The notes beneath the pieces were generated by a model. That model was not told the origin of the DNA and searched no databases. It saw nothing but the letters and a program-made list of their open reading frames with translations. This document shows positions 22,045 to 33,319 of a stretch of 64,000 nucleotides of DNA, in pieces (the first letter of the stretch is position 1; each line of letters starts with the position of its first letter). The position numbers were made by a program, and so were the translations under genes. The DNA comes from Plutella xylostella (taxonomy: Eukaryota; Arthropoda; Insecta; Lepidoptera; Plutellidae), in contig NC_063998.1 in NCBI RefSeq assembly GCF_932276165.1, positions 9,560,501 to 9,624,500 of the forward strand, in the 5' to 3' direction.

Positions 22045-22600
22045 TCAAAGGCAATGAGAGTGTGCAACAACAACAACTGGCACAATCATAAAGATAAGCG
22101 CGACGACGATTGTTCGTGTCCTCCGAGGCACGTGAAAGTCACACGGCAGAGATACGGACACACGAGTGCCAATTCAAAGATTTTGTGTCGCTATTGCACA
22201 CAATTTATTGGCTGCCGTAGAACTCGGGTCGCCTTGCGCAAATCACACTCGGCGCAACAAACATACAGCTGCGTGATGGACGGCAAATCATTCCACTTAA
22301 AACTGCCTCAATAAGCGCAAACAAGCGCAGAATTGGACGCCTAGACATGCATGCAAATCCTCTGAACGTGGAGCGACGAACGGACCATCAAATTAAAAGC
22401 AAGTCGGCCATAAAACTACAATATTGGAGGTGGAAGGCTCGCCTTGGTATTCTGCCAAGGAACATTTATTTTTGTAGCGAAAGTGTGCGCCGGCGCGCGT
22501 CGGGGAAAAGAGCCGTTAGCCGAGCGGCGGCGGAGACTGCCGAGCCCAGCCGAGCGCCGCCCGCACTGCGCGCTCAACACCACCAATGTAGCTTTCATTC
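22045..22600. other. GC-rich block of unknown role
   Basis: Includes a very CG-rich core at 22485-22570 and CACGTG at 22131. Overlapping open frames on both strands (22054-22314, 22347-22643, 22416-22598) have no recognisable domain. A host promoter, enhancer or 5' UTR is possible. Confidence 0.3.
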
Positions 22601-22604
22601 ACTT

Positions 22605-23035
22605 TATTTAATTGCTTGTAACTCCATCAGTATTCGTTTCTAAGGATTTTTAATTACATTTTCTGATAGCTTGGGCGTCGGTTAACCTAAATATGTATCA
22701 AAGTTTGGGTTTGAACTCTTAATTTCGTGTGAAAATAGGGTTTGAAGCTTGTTGAATTGCTGGTCGCACATAGGGCGTTTTGTGGGTCGCCGTCTATTTA
22801 CACAAGACGTGGCGAGGCGCTACCCTCGCGACTCCGGCGCATGTTTTTTCTCTTTATTATTATTAAACTTGGCTCTCGCCGGAACGATGCGATAGCTGTG
22901 TGTGTCTATAGTCGCTTTGTTCGTTTGTATGCACGACGGCTTTCAACATTTGTAGACGCGCCCGTACGATGCATCTTGGTGGGTAAATTTGATGGTTTTA
23001 ACAATGATTGCTTGGAAAGCAGACAATTCAGATGT
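22605..23035. other. unannotated stretch
   Basis: Moderately GC-rich in 22770-22980, with no gene recognised. Confidence 0.4.
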
Positions 23036-23049
23036 AATTATGAGTGTTT

Positions 23050-23438
23050 TCATCATCATCACGACCCATTACGTCCCCACTGCTGAGGCACGGGTCTCCT
23101 TCCAATGAAGGAAGGGTTTAGGCCTAGTCCACCACGCTGGCCAAGTGCGGGTTGGTGGACCCCAACACAAGCAAGCTTGTGCTGAGAGAGTTGTCGGGTA
23201 AGTGGGCAACCCGACTGTCAGATGTTTTCAAACCGCCCGAAGGCCTCTGACTAGGCTTAACGACTGCTGCCGAAGCAGCAACCGGGACCCACGGCTTAAC
23301 GTGCCGTCCGAAGCACGGAAGCGTCCAGAAAAGCACCACTTGAAATTGGTCACCCATCCAATGGCTGACCGTGTCAGTTGTTGCTTAACCTCAGCGATCA
23401 GTTACGATCACTGAGGCCCGCTCGACTATGGACGCTTC
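23050..23438 (-). mobile_element. full-length 5S rRNA-derived SINE
   Basis: On the minus strand the 5' part contains GAGGTTAAGCAACAACTG, CACGGTCAG and TTGGATGGGTGACC in the spacing of the 5S rRNA internal promoter region. Next come CGGCACGTTAAGCCGTGGG and a body ending AGGAGACCCGTGCC..., with a TGATGATGATG tail. A 13-bp target duplication ATTATGAGTGTTT lies at 23037-23049 and 23439-23451, so the copy is complete. Such SINEs are transcribed by RNA polymerase III and copied by a partner LINE. Confidence 0.88.
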
Positions 23439-23451
23439 ATTATGAGTGTTT

Positions 23452-24250
23452 AGGAATTCTTAATGACTTTTAAATATAAGAAACTCATACCTATTAAGTT
23501 ATTAAGTACGCCTTGTATTACAATTATTACAAGGAAATTATTCATGATGAATTGATGATGTTGCGCACATAAAATTTATTGATTACCTACGTAGACTACG
23601 TTATCGATTAACAGAGACTTTCGATAAGATAAATATTGCCATTCTAGCCAGGTACGACTCGTGGTGGATTATTTAATTAATTATTTTTTTATTAGTTTTA
23701 ATGTGTGGTAGTTAAGTACTTTGTTAATCTTAATTTATTTAAGTAAGTAAGTACAATAAATTTCCACTAACTACCTACTTTCTTTTCTATTAAGTATAGA
23801 ATATGTCATGTCTTTGTAGGTAATTTAATTATCAAACGTTAAGTCGTAGAAATACTATTAGAAGTTTAGAAGTAATACCGACTTATATTAAAAGGGTAAG
23901 TAGGTATGTATCTAAGAACTACTTACATACGTTAGGTTACATATACATAAAGTATTTAGGTACATAAGTGCACCATGGGTAGGTACTTACTTCGGCTGAA
24001 ATTATAAGTCGTAAGGTGCAAATAAAACCCCAAATTCATAGAGGTTTTTGACGCTTTACAATAGGTTTAAAATTGACGTTGTGACATACGAATTTCAACT
24101 TTTTGACTGACGTAAAGAGGCGAAACTCGTGCATGTGTTTCAAAGTCAATTTTCTGTAAATATATAATACAGTCTATGAATTTGAGGGAAAGTGTGTATT
24201 GTATTGTGAGTAGGTACTTATAACATATTTCATTCTCATTCAGCTAAGAG
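23452..24250. other. unannotated AT-rich stretch
   Basis: Nothing recognised. Confidence 0.5.
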
Positions 24251-24252
24251 CA

Positions 24253-24370
24253 GGGTCCTTATCGGACGATTGTTTTGACAACGTTTTAGCTTTCAAATTG
24301 TATTGAACAAGATACTAATTACTTCTTAATTATATTACCTACTTCGTTTTGACTTCGCGATAGGGCCCCC
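24253..24370. repeat. short interspersed element related to 1116-1143
   Basis: The right end is the reverse complement of the 1116 repeat. The left end (GGTCCTTATCGGACG) is a weak inverted match. Confidence 0.4.
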
Positions 24371-24429
24371 GATCGCTTAGTGGCGAAATATCTCCTTAGC
24401 TCAGATAATTCTGATTATATCTGAGCTAA

Positions 24430-24647
24430 TTCTAACTAATATTATAAATGTGAAAGTAACTGTGTCTGCATGTCTGTCTCTCTGTCTGTTACTCTTTCAC
24501 GTTAAAACTACTGAACGGATTTGAATGAGATTTGGTACACAATTATGGTCTAGTCTAGACCCTGAGAAAGAACATAGGCTACTTTTTATCCCGCAATTCC
24601 CACGGGAAAACTTTTTAAGGCAAAGCGAAGCTCGCGGAGATAGCTAG
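24430..24647 (+). mobile_element. non-autonomous Helitron copy 4
   Basis: A|TTCTAACTAATATTATAAA (second base changed) to GAGATAGCTAG|T. The tctgtctg stretch is expanded. Confidence 0.85.
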
Positions 24648-24696
24648 TAAGACATAATTTCGTAAATACATGGTATTACTTCAGACTACTAAGGTA

Positions 24697-25511
24697 GGGT
24701 AACGTAACGTACCTTGGGACGCTTGTACCTCGAGACATTGATTGTATTTTAAAAACCGGCTAAATAAACACATTAAAATTCTACCCTAGGCATAGTATTT
24801 TACTCGCTTGGCAAAACTAGTGAGTCTCGTGATCATACCAGCATCGAGTGTGTGGTGAAGACAATATGAAGTTTTTTGGGGTCAAAAGTACTTTTGTGTA
24901 GTTTTTTGTGTTGCTTTATCTCATTGAGGCATGCTCAAAATAAAGACATGGATGTCACGTATAACTTTTCAGTTATTTAATTTTATGACATGGCAATTAT
25001 CTGAAAGATTCCTAAATTAAAAATAAAGATATTTAAATTTTGGTTAAATATTGCTTTTTTGTACCTTGGGACACGATTAAATTTGTACCTTGGGACACTG
25101 TTTCCTATGGCTTTGTACTATGGAAAATGCAAACATCTAAATAACGCCTTATATCACTGTTCTTATTAGTGCCAGAGTGAAACTAGACAGAAGAGAGATG
25201 CAGTAAATCAATAAGAACAGAGATATAAGGCGTTATTTAGAAGTTTGCATTTTCCATAGTACAAAGCTATAGGAAACAGTGTCCCAAGGTACAAACGTGT
25301 AACGTACCTTGGGTCAAAACAAGCATTTTTACTTTTATCTTAATTTAATAAAATCTGGCCACACTAAAGCTTTAGCACAAATACTAGTGATAAAAGATTA
25401 TATATCCTACCGAATAAAGAAAATTTCACATTAATATCTTAGTTGTACGCTGCGATAGCTTCATTCAAAGTTGGGGTAGTCGAAAATGTCCCTAGGTACG
25501 TTACGTTACCC
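24697..25511. mobile_element. DNA element with inverted termini and an internal long palindrome
   Basis: Ends GGGTAACGTAACGTACC / GGTACGTTACGTTACCC with TA on each side (24695-24696, 25512-25513). Inside, 25084-25169 and 25211-25294 form a second long inverted repeat, so a foldback sits inside the larger element. The word GTACCTTGGGAC recurs several times in the same element. No coding frame. Confidence 0.82.
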
Positions 25512-25514
25512 TAT

Positions 25515-26825
25515 GTACTACTAACCTATGCTATGTACACGTACAATGTATAAATGAATGTTTTCGTACAAAGTGACGCATTGCGATGTTTACTGCAACT
25601 GGCTCGTGCTGTTCGCGTAAATAATTATGTAATACCTAAGCAATTATAAGTACTTATATTAATATAAAAGCTTATTTTGCTTCCTGTAGTATTTTTTTTC
25701 CTGTAGTACCTAACAAGCATAATATCATCAACATGCTACACTCAGTTCTCTGGACCACTCCCGAGAAGCGAAAAGACTCTTTGTGCCAGGGTTTACTCAG
25801 CCTCTACAGGTCACATATTATGTAAGGTCTAAACTGTAATGAAGTAAACATAACTACTCATAGGTACAAGGAAATTAAACTAAACAATATTTTGAATACA
25901 ATAACAAGAGAAAATAAAGGGGTGCTCGACGTTAGATTGTGTCCCTTATATTGTCGTGTTGTGTAATTCGATGCCGGTGGACGAAGGAAGCTATTTTATC
26001 AATAAAAGCTAAACTCAACTTGCTTCCTACAGTTATCTACTTAACTTTTTTTGTAGACAAGTTCTTTTAAAAACTGAAAACTGTATTTTAACTTAAAATT
26101 CAGTTACTGACGCAAAACTTTCCTCTACTAACAGTGGAAAAATCCACGGTGTGTTATGCTGAAAATACGTAAATGTTTTATTTACTTTTGTTTGCTGGTA
26201 TTTTGTAGAATTCGAGTAGTTTACAGGATGTTTATTCGTGTGAGTCAGTACTCACGGTGATATTCGAAGTATACTATACATGTACTTATGTAATTTTATA
26301 TCACAAATAGGTAATCTAGAAAACTAACAAAAACGTACCCATACGTAGTATGCTAAACGTACATCGTAAAAGGTATCCTACCTATAAACCATCCAAATTA
26401 AAAAGGAATATATTAAATTACATTCATGAGACACGCGAATACAAGTTTACCTAATTCCGAGTATCATGTAGTAGTGAACTGAACTCAATAACTTAGCCAC
26501 TTCAATAAAGAGCCAATACAAACACATACTATCATGTATGTATATAAATTATTGATGTCTATGTACTAATACCAGTGGGAAGATTGATTTGAATAACTTT
26601 CCCAGGGTAGGGGGCGCTATTTTTGACCTCTGACCGAAAGATGAGGTTTAAGTGACTTTTGAACTATGACGTGTGTGTTTTTTTTTAGATTGGTTGTAGT
26701 GCGAAGCCATGGAAACGGATGGGCAGATTTTGATGCAATTACAGTTAACAAAATCCAGAGATGCTCTTATCTAATGTTGGTTCACGAAATTTGGGTTAGC
26801 AGCAGGTCTAGTGCAGGTTTGATAG
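25515..26825. other. unannotated AT-rich stretch
   Basis: No gene recognised; 25920-26010 has a UTR-like AATAAAAGC but no supporting frame. Confidence 0.45.
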
Positions 26826-26829
26826 TTTG

Positions 26830-26955
26830 ACGAAAACTATAAAAGTTTATGTTTTCTCGCATAATAAGTGGCGCCTCTAATGAAAACTATGATGAAACTT
26901 TTGACAAATAATGTATGCAGATGACAGGAGAAAACGTAAACTTTTTTCGTTTTCA
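26830..26955. repeat. small imperfect inverted repeat
   Basis: AAACTATAAAAGTTTATG near 26836 pairs imperfectly with its complement near 26935-26955. Possibly a MITE remnant. Confidence 0.4.
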
Positions 26956-26986
26956 TAAATAGCAAAATCCGTACTAGAGGGTCTGG

Positions 26987-27115
26987 AGGGCTAGTACGGG
27001 GCGCTATTAAGACGTGACAAAAGTTCTCCGTCGCGCTCGCTCTTGAGGCTGCACGATGTGAGTGCGCGCGATGCAAAACTCTTGTCACGTCTTAAATGCG
27101 CCCCGTACTAGCCCT
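26987..27115. mobile_element. palindromic MITE
   Basis: AGGGCTAGTACGGGGCGC at one end and GCGCCCCGTACTAGCCCT at the other are perfect complements. The arms continue through GACGTGACAA. The spacer is rich in CGCGC words. Confidence 0.82.
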
Positions 27116-27119
27116 TCAG

Positions 27120-28495
27120 GTCGTATTAAGTCCGTAGCGTGAGACGCCGTCCAGCAAAGAGTATATAAGACAGATAATCGGTAGTTGACAGACAAGGTAG
27201 ATGCCGGCAAATCTGCCATTTTTATTTTGATATACGCCACAGGGAGTCACTTTGTCCAGAAGCACTGATAATATCTAGGTCCTAGGTCTTACATTTTAAC
27301 CGTCCACATAGCTTAGTCTCTGAATCTAATCAATTGGCTGATGATACTGATAAGAAATACCATCTAGGCACAGCGATGCACACAACTGAAACTATAATAT
27401 AAGTATATGGTTTAAATGGTATCTTTATCTCCACCAATCGAAAGTTGCCAGGGGAAATTTCATTTTGGCCATTTTAGATCTAATTTTATACCTCCATAAT
27501 ACTATGCGAACGTTGCAAAAATCATAACATCTGTTTGAAAACGTTTTACCTAAACTGAAGGGGCCATGTTAAAAAGCGCTCGCTAAAGTCGCTAATTTTA
27601 TTTCATAGAACCTATTTGTAATGGGCGGCTCTAGTTGCCTTTAAACTATTCAGATTCAGACTATATCTGAATCTGAATAGTTTAATAAATATAGTAACAC
27701 AGCCGAATACATAAATAAATATGAAAATTACAAACTCTTTCAAAAGTTGTCGGTATTTTTCGTTACTAAGATTATATGAATTACGAACAAATTCCTGCTT
27801 ATTTTTTTATGTCTTGTCTTTTGTGAATTATGTTTTGGACAAATTTTATTTATCCATGGTCTTAATTGGAGGGATTATCATTCTACAGAAAGTATTTTTG
27901 GACAGCTTTTCTTAAACGGAGTGGAGAACACAGTGGAACCAGGAGCAAAAAAATACAAATAATGTGGGTAACTATGTAGTTTTTTTAATTTTTCTTAGTA
28001 ATTTTTTTTTTGTTTATAACGGAAACATAACATGTATTGTAATTTGGCATCTCAAACAGCTGTGTCTATGGTAGATCACTTGTATTAACACCTTGGTACA
28101 AATTTTAACACATAAATGAATTCTTACGCCGGCAATCCAATTAATTTTATCACGTAAGCATTAAACAATGTTCTTAAAGCTTAATTAAAAAATAATCAAA
28201 ATTTTAAGTAGCGAAGTATTTTCAATTTCAAATTGTAACCATTATTTTTATTTGCACTTTTCTCGTTATGTTAATTACAGCTTCGATTTTATATAAGTAA
28301 CATCCATGTATTTATGAATTTGTTTGCTATACTCATTCATTATTATGAGTTCAATATCCAAAAACGGTTGTCGTGAATTCCGCAGTTTTACAAATGACCC
28401 CATTGACTTCTTTAATCTGAAGATAGCTGAAGCTAAACTTAGTGGATGCACCAAACAAGGAGGCAATAGGCAACTAGAACGCGTTTGTGTACTGT
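27120..28495. other. unannotated, with a small perfect hairpin
   Basis: Contains the hairpin 27641-27685 (listed separately) and an open frame at 28345-28506 that I cannot assign. Confidence 0.4.
27641..27685. repeat. perfect 20-bp inverted repeat, 5-base loop
   Basis: TTAAACTATTCAGATTCAGA (27641-27660) and its exact complement (27666-27685). Confidence 0.9.
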
Positions 28496-28500
28496 TATTA

Positions 28501-28733
28501 CACTAACGGGCCATGAAAAAGTTCCACTCACAAAATGCCGACACTAAACGATTCCAATTTTTTCAAATATATAATTTAAAATTTGAACAAAATATTACAG
28601 TTTTTAGTTGGTAATATCCTGATGCTCTGTTAAATATACTTCAATGTTACAGAAGGCGTCGTTAAGCTAGTCTTTTCCGTTTAGGAGTAATTTGGTGCTT
28701 TTCTCAGTGGATCCTTTTCATTGCCCATGAGTG
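28501..28733. mobile_element. MITE family M1 copy, TA duplication
   Basis: CACTAACGGGCCATGAAAAA to TTGCCCATGAGTG, TA at 28499-28500 and 28734-28735. Confidence 0.82.
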
Positions 28734-28949
28734 TATTTAAAATACCTTTGTTTGCTTTTGGTGCAAATAAAGAGTATTGTAGATTTGTTTACAGTGTACG
28801 CCGAAGGAAGCTGAAACTCGTGGAAATTCCCGGACAAGAGTAGATTTAGATTATGTTAGAACTCGTGCAACAGTGTAAACAGATGTGCAAATTGTATACA
28901 ATGTTAACTTGCAAAGGTCGACTTCTGCATTTTTTATATGTAGGTACTA

Positions 28950-29355
28950 AGTGCCAATTTCTCCATAGTCGGTTAGAGCATAACCAGGTATATTAGTCGT
29001 TGACTTTTGAGACATCTGTCAAGAATTTTATAAGGAGATGACGAATACTTGATGAACGAATCCCAGCCCCCGTATTTTGTAACTTTTTGAGAGTTAGCAA
29101 CCGGTGATAATTGGTATCAACTTAGAGACTTATTAACCGAAAACACCAAAAATCTTAGTGAAAGAAATATGCAAGAAGCCTGCCAATATATCCTTACATT
29201 CAACATAAACGTTTGTGAAATCAGATAAGTCAGTAAAAAGTTATTAATTAATAATGGTCTAAGTTGTCAGCCATTTTATACCAACCAACCCCACTCGGAG
29301 TTACATAATACGGGGGCTGGTCGGTTAGATAACCGACTATGGAGAAATTGGTGCT
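28950..29355. mobile_element. MITE family M2 copy 2, with nested element
   Basis: AGTGCCAATTTCTCCATAGT to ACTATGGAGAAATTGGTGCT, TA on both sides. Its centre is split by 29065-29318. Confidence 0.82.
29065..29318. mobile_element. inverted-repeat element nested in M2 copy 2
   Basis: AGCCCCCGTATTTTGTAACT at the left and AGTTACATAATACGGGGGCT at the right. The M2 sequence resumes on each side. Confidence 0.75.
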
Positions 29356-29369
29356 TAACCTCATACGAT

Positions 29370-29568
29370 GATGTAATGACCCACGACAGGCAGGTTTGCA
29401 GCCGCCGTCACCTGAAAGTTGTGAAATTGGAGGTCTCTAGGTCTCTAGAGGTTAATTTTAAATTGAATAACGCTTTAGAAATAAGGAATTTAAGTACAAT
29501 CACAGACCTGTATTTGAATAGACAACGCTTGTCTCATTCCTTGTATACTTTGACTTTGACTTTGATAC
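29370..29568 (+). mobile_element. probable LINE 3' end
   Basis: Ends with (TTTGAC)n-like repeats, TACTTTGACTTTGACTTTGA, a common lepidopteran LINE tail. Confidence 0.45.
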
Positions 29569-29820
29569 ACTCACGCCTTGTACTAACGTAGGTACTCCCT
29601 TGCGGGGTAGGCAGAGGTGCATTGCTGCACCCACTTTTCACCAGTGTTATGTTGTTAGTCCCAATGTAATAGGGGGCGGGCCTATTGCCATTTTATGGGC
29701 ACATCCAAGACCCGAGAACAAATATCTGTGTTTAAACAAATATCTGCCCCGGCCGGGAATCGAACCCGGGACCTTCGGCTCAGTAGTCAGGGTCACTAAC
29801 CACTACGCCATTCGGTCGTC
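29569..29820 (-). mobile_element. tRNA-derived SINE (type A) copy 2
   Basis: Same parts as 5787-6051: head with TGGCGTAGTGGTTAGTG and GGGTTCGATTCCC, RTE-like tail. No clear target duplication seen. Confidence 0.88.
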
Positions 29821-30046
29821 TACGTACTCATTAAAAAAGGCGATATATATGAGTATACATGAGTGCAAATATACAGCGAAAAGCTTGCGATTCACATGTC
29901 ACTACCCCATTCGGGTAGTTCATGTTTATATGTGTAAACCACAATTTATTCCTAGTACACATACATAGTTTTATGGCGTCTTTCTTTGCTGAACTGATGT
30001 ACTAGCTGGTTTTCGGATAATGTTCTAAACCCGCCGAAGGACCTAA

Positions 30047-30227
30047 GGGTGCTTACATAAAGAATCGGGTTCCCTGGATCTACCCGTACCGGTAACTTGA
30101 TTAGGTATGCTAACTGAGAGATTTAAAACCGGGAAATGCTGTAGCGGACTCGCAGAAAGATAAATAGTAGGTTAAGGTTACCGGTACGGGTAGATATAGG
30201 GAACCTAGTCTCTCTATGTAAGCACCC
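30047..30227. mobile_element. palindromic MITE, TAA duplication
   Basis: GGGTGCTTACATA at one end and TATGTAAGCACCC at the other, with inner arms around TACCCGTACCGGTAAC. TAA at 30044-30046 and 30228-30230. PIF/Harbinger-type. Confidence 0.9.
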
Positions 30228-30389
30228 TAAGTCGTATTCATAACGAGTCCTATACGTAACAGTGGGTGATAATGCTGATGATGATAGTGATGATAGCCCC
30301 TAGTATTTTTATCATGTAATATAATTTGTAGATTAAATTTTATAATAATCATGAACATTTGAACATACCTAAATAAAAAGTACAAAGTA

Positions 30390-30505
30390 TGTAACAGGTC
30401 GCTCTTAGCGATAAGGTCGCCTATTGTTAATTGTTTCTAGTATATTATTTTGTCTTTTCTGTCATTTTGGTGACCAATAAAGACGTATTTAAATCTTTAT
30501 CTCAC
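30390..30505 (+). mobile_element. LINE 3' end fragment
   Basis: CAGGTCGCTCTTAGCGATAA ... ACCAATAAAGACGTATTTAA, a familiar Jockey-type 3' end also seen at 39325 and 20030. Confidence 0.55.
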
Positions 30506-30509
30506 CGAT

Positions 30510-31130
30510 TAATTCAGTATTCTTTATTTTATTTCTAAATACTATTTGCAAAAACAAATATATACCCTATATAAACCTATATATTGAACGAGGAAAAACA
30601 AAAAAAAATAACAAACGAAGAACGTGAAAAGTGGGAAAATCATCAGCACGTGTTCAATATACCTAGTCTTTTCTTTGAAACCTAGGTTTATATTTAGACC
30701 GGGATGACAAAGACCTTAGCTCGTAACAAAAGGCTTCCATTCCAACACAAGTCATTTTAAAGGTCAAAACTATAAATAACCTGTAGTTGTCTGTCGGACC
30801 GGATGCCGACTGCAGTCAATCTACTCGAGCCATCTGTCAGTGTAAGAAACAACTCTATCCACAGGTTGCCTGGAAGAAATCTTGTTCTGGATACAACGAT
30901 ACAAATGCAAATTAGAGTGACATATACGACCATTATCATTTAATAAGTAATACATTATTTAATATAGAATGAATTTAATAATTGTAACTTTATTAAAATA
31001 TAATAATAACATTGTTAAGATAATTTAATCTAACTAAATTTATTTATGCGACTCTCCTCCTGTCCTCCTCCTTCCTTCTCTTAATAGGAAATTGCTGTGC
31101 CCTCCCGGGTCCATAATGATCGCTTGTTTA
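30510..31130. other. unannotated AT-rich stretch
   Basis: Nothing recognised; a (TTTA)n then (AC)n run follows at 31134-31166. Confidence 0.5.
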
Positions 31131-31357
31131 TTATTTTTATTTATTTATTTATTTACACACACACACATTTATTTTAACATCTTATGTAAGTAACACTAAT
31201 TATGGAATGCAATAAAGATATTTGAATTCGTATTTTAATAAGAATAGGAACAAGAGGTCATTGTAGTATCAGTCCAAAATAAATGTCTGAAGGTCATTGT
31301 AGTATCAGTGCAAAATAAATAAATGTTTGAAAAAAATGGGGTTGTTTGGTTTTGTTT

Positions 31358-31396
31358 GGCATTTTGTGAGTGGAACGTTTTCATTGCCCGTGAGTG
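31358..31396. mobile_element. MITE family M1 right-end scrap
   Basis: TTTTGTGAGTGGAACG ... CCCGTGAGTG then TA. Confidence 0.65.
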
Positions 31397-31614
31397 TATT
31401 AATTATTGTTAATCTAAGTATATTACGTTACTTATTGTCTATAAGAGTACTGCACCAGATTATGTGCAAACTCAAGGCATCCACGGCTGGACAAAAACCT
31501 TTTCCAAGCCTGAAAGTATTTTCCCCAGTTTCGGTACACTTTGAAAATAACTTTTATTAACAAATAAATAATATTATTATTGCTTTTTGGAACTCACGTG
31601 TAAATTCGTATATA

Positions 31615-31770
31615 ATAAGTCAAAGTCAAATTATTTAATGCATCGTATAAATATAAAATTTTCTGATGAACGTAAATTTTTACAAAATACTCTCCGTTCC
31701 TGGGGTTCTTTGTCTTAGGAGAAGAACGGAGGCAAGAAACTCCAGAGCCATCTTTTCAAAACAAGAATTA
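31615..31770 (-). mobile_element. LINE 3' end fragment
   Basis: On the minus strand it ends AATAATTTGACTTTGACTT, with AAGATGGCTCTGGAGTTTCT upstream; a common lepidopteran repeat end. Confidence 0.5.
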
Positions 31771-31776
31771 AAACTA

Positions 31777-31987
31777 CACTGACGTGCAAAGAAACTGTTC
31801 CACTTACAAAATGCAGACTCCAAATAGCCACAATTTTTTAACAATTTATTGGTTTGGACAAAATCTTTACGTTTTTAGTTGATAATATTCTGATGCACCG
31901 TTCAATGTACTTAAGTTAAGTTAGTTTTTTTCGTTTAGGAGTAAATTGATGATTTTCTTAATGGAACGTTTTCATTGCCCGTGAGTG
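31777..31987. mobile_element. MITE family M1 copy, TA duplication
   Basis: CACTGACGTGCAAAG to TTGCCCGTGAGTG, TA at 31775-31776 and 31988-31989. Confidence 0.78.
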
Positions 31988-32305
31988 TAGTTGGTATACA
32001 ATATAATAATATACATATAAGGCGTCGACACACCTACATAATCTGTTGAAGAGTACAATATAGGTTCTTTGACTGATCAGCTTTTCCGCCATCTATTCCA
32101 TTTTCGAACAACACGATGCATTAGTTAATTATGCTAACTTTGGTACTAATTAATATTTCCGCTTGCAGTTTAGGTTATGCAGATGTAAGTAGGTGAATGT
32201 CTGTACAAGTAACATTTCATTCGAGCTTGGGTTGTAAGAAATGCCTTTAGGTTTTATTAAAGCCCGTCACAGACCTAGCTATAATATATATTAATATGTT
32301 TATAG

Positions 32306-33174
32306 TTTATAGCTTAAAATTAAACTTGGGGATGATGAGCTGAAACAGGTCGATAAATTCCGCTACCTGGGGAGCACTCTAACATCAAAGTGTGACCTTG
32401 ACGCAGAGATCAACAGCAGGATCGGAGCTGCCGCTGCAGCATTCGGCAAGCTGGATAATAAGGTCTTCTGCTCACACGATATAAAGCTGGGTACAAAGAT
32501 CTCAGTATACATGGCGGTTGTTCTGCCTAACATCATGTATGCTGCGGAAACTTGGACCGTGTACCGTCGTCACATCCGCATGTTGGATCGATTTCACCTA
32601 AGATGTTTGCGTAAAATCCTACATATCCGATGGTCTGATCGCGTGAGGAATACCGAGGTGCTGCGTCGAGCCAATGTCGGTGGCATTGAGGCTTACCTCA
32701 TGCGGCGACAGCTTAGGTGGTGCGGACACGTGTCTAGGATGTCAGAGCAGAGGGTCGCAAAGCGCATCTTCTATTCAGAACTTGAGGAGGGCAAGCGAAA
32801 GCATGGCGGACAACTCCTCAGGTACAAAGATGTGCTGAAGCGCCACATGAAGAGGTGCGGCATAGAGCCTTCTCAGTGGGAGAAGCATGCCGCCTTAAGA
32901 CCTGAGTGGAGGGCTTTGGTTAAAACCAAAGTCCGTGATTTTGAAGTCCACCGGCGCGCCGAACTCGACTTGAAGCGCGATGAGTTAAAAGCCCGACCAC
33001 CTGCGCTAACTCAATATAATTATGAGAATGGTGTGCTCACATGCCCGCAATGTGCGAGGGTCTTCACGAATAAGATAGGCTACACAAGCCACATGCGAGC
33101 ACACGAGCGACGAGTCTGATCCTCGAAGCGGTCGCCGTGACCGAAATCGGTCGGACCGCATCATCATCATCATC
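32306..33174 (+). mobile_element. RTE-like LINE 3' fragment nested in the MITE
   Basis: 5'-truncated insertion flanked by a 10-bp duplication ATGTTTATAG (32296-32305 and 33175-33184) and ending in a (CAT)n tail after a GGTCGGACCG segment. It carries the coding remnant 32325-33119. Confidence 0.85.
32325..33119 (+). pseudogene. C-terminal part of an RTE-like reverse transcriptase with a C2H2 finger
   Basis: The frame reads DKFRYLGSTLTSKCDLDAEI, then RIGAAAAAFGKLDNKVF, PNIMYAAETW, RRQLRWCGHVSRM, GGQLLRYKDVLKRHMKRC and finally CPQCARVFTNKIGYTSH with a closing histidine (a C2H2-like knuckle), stopping at TGA 33117-33119. The order is typical of the region downstream of the RT core in 'endonuclease-reverse transcriptase' proteins with a terminal zinc finger. 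RT catalytic motifs are absent because of 5' truncation. The frame is uninterrupted for about 265 codons, so the insertion is fairly recent. Base composition is markedly more GC-rich than the surroundings. The clade (RTE, Proto2 or similar) is not certain. Confidence 0.85.
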
Positions 33175-33319
33175 ATGTTTATAGCTAGGCATATTACTAT
33201 ATATTTTCTATACATTTTCGCAGTGACCACACACTCAGCTATAATATATATTTCTGTGTAGTCACCAATTGTATCGTATATTAATATATATTATAGCTAA
33301 GTCTGTGACGGGCTTAGGG

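Larger units (their letters stand above)
32260..33315. mobile_element. inverted-repeat MITE split by a LINE
   Basis: Left end GCCCGTCACAGACCTAGCTA (32262 on) and right end TAGCTAAGTCTGTGACGGGC (to 33313) are near-perfect complements, both continuing through an AT repeat. Removing the insert 32306-33184 leaves an element of about 175 bp. Confidence 0.8.

Noticed and set aside
22416..22643. arginine/alanine-rich frames in the CG-rich block
   Set aside because: Both strands stay open because of base composition; no conserved motif.
23124..23414. overlapping open frames on both strands
   Set aside because: Both are within the 5S-derived SINE, which is non-coding.
28324..28506. open frames on both strands that look somewhat coding-like
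   Set aside because: No domain or splice support on either strand; the 3' end runs into an M1 MITE.
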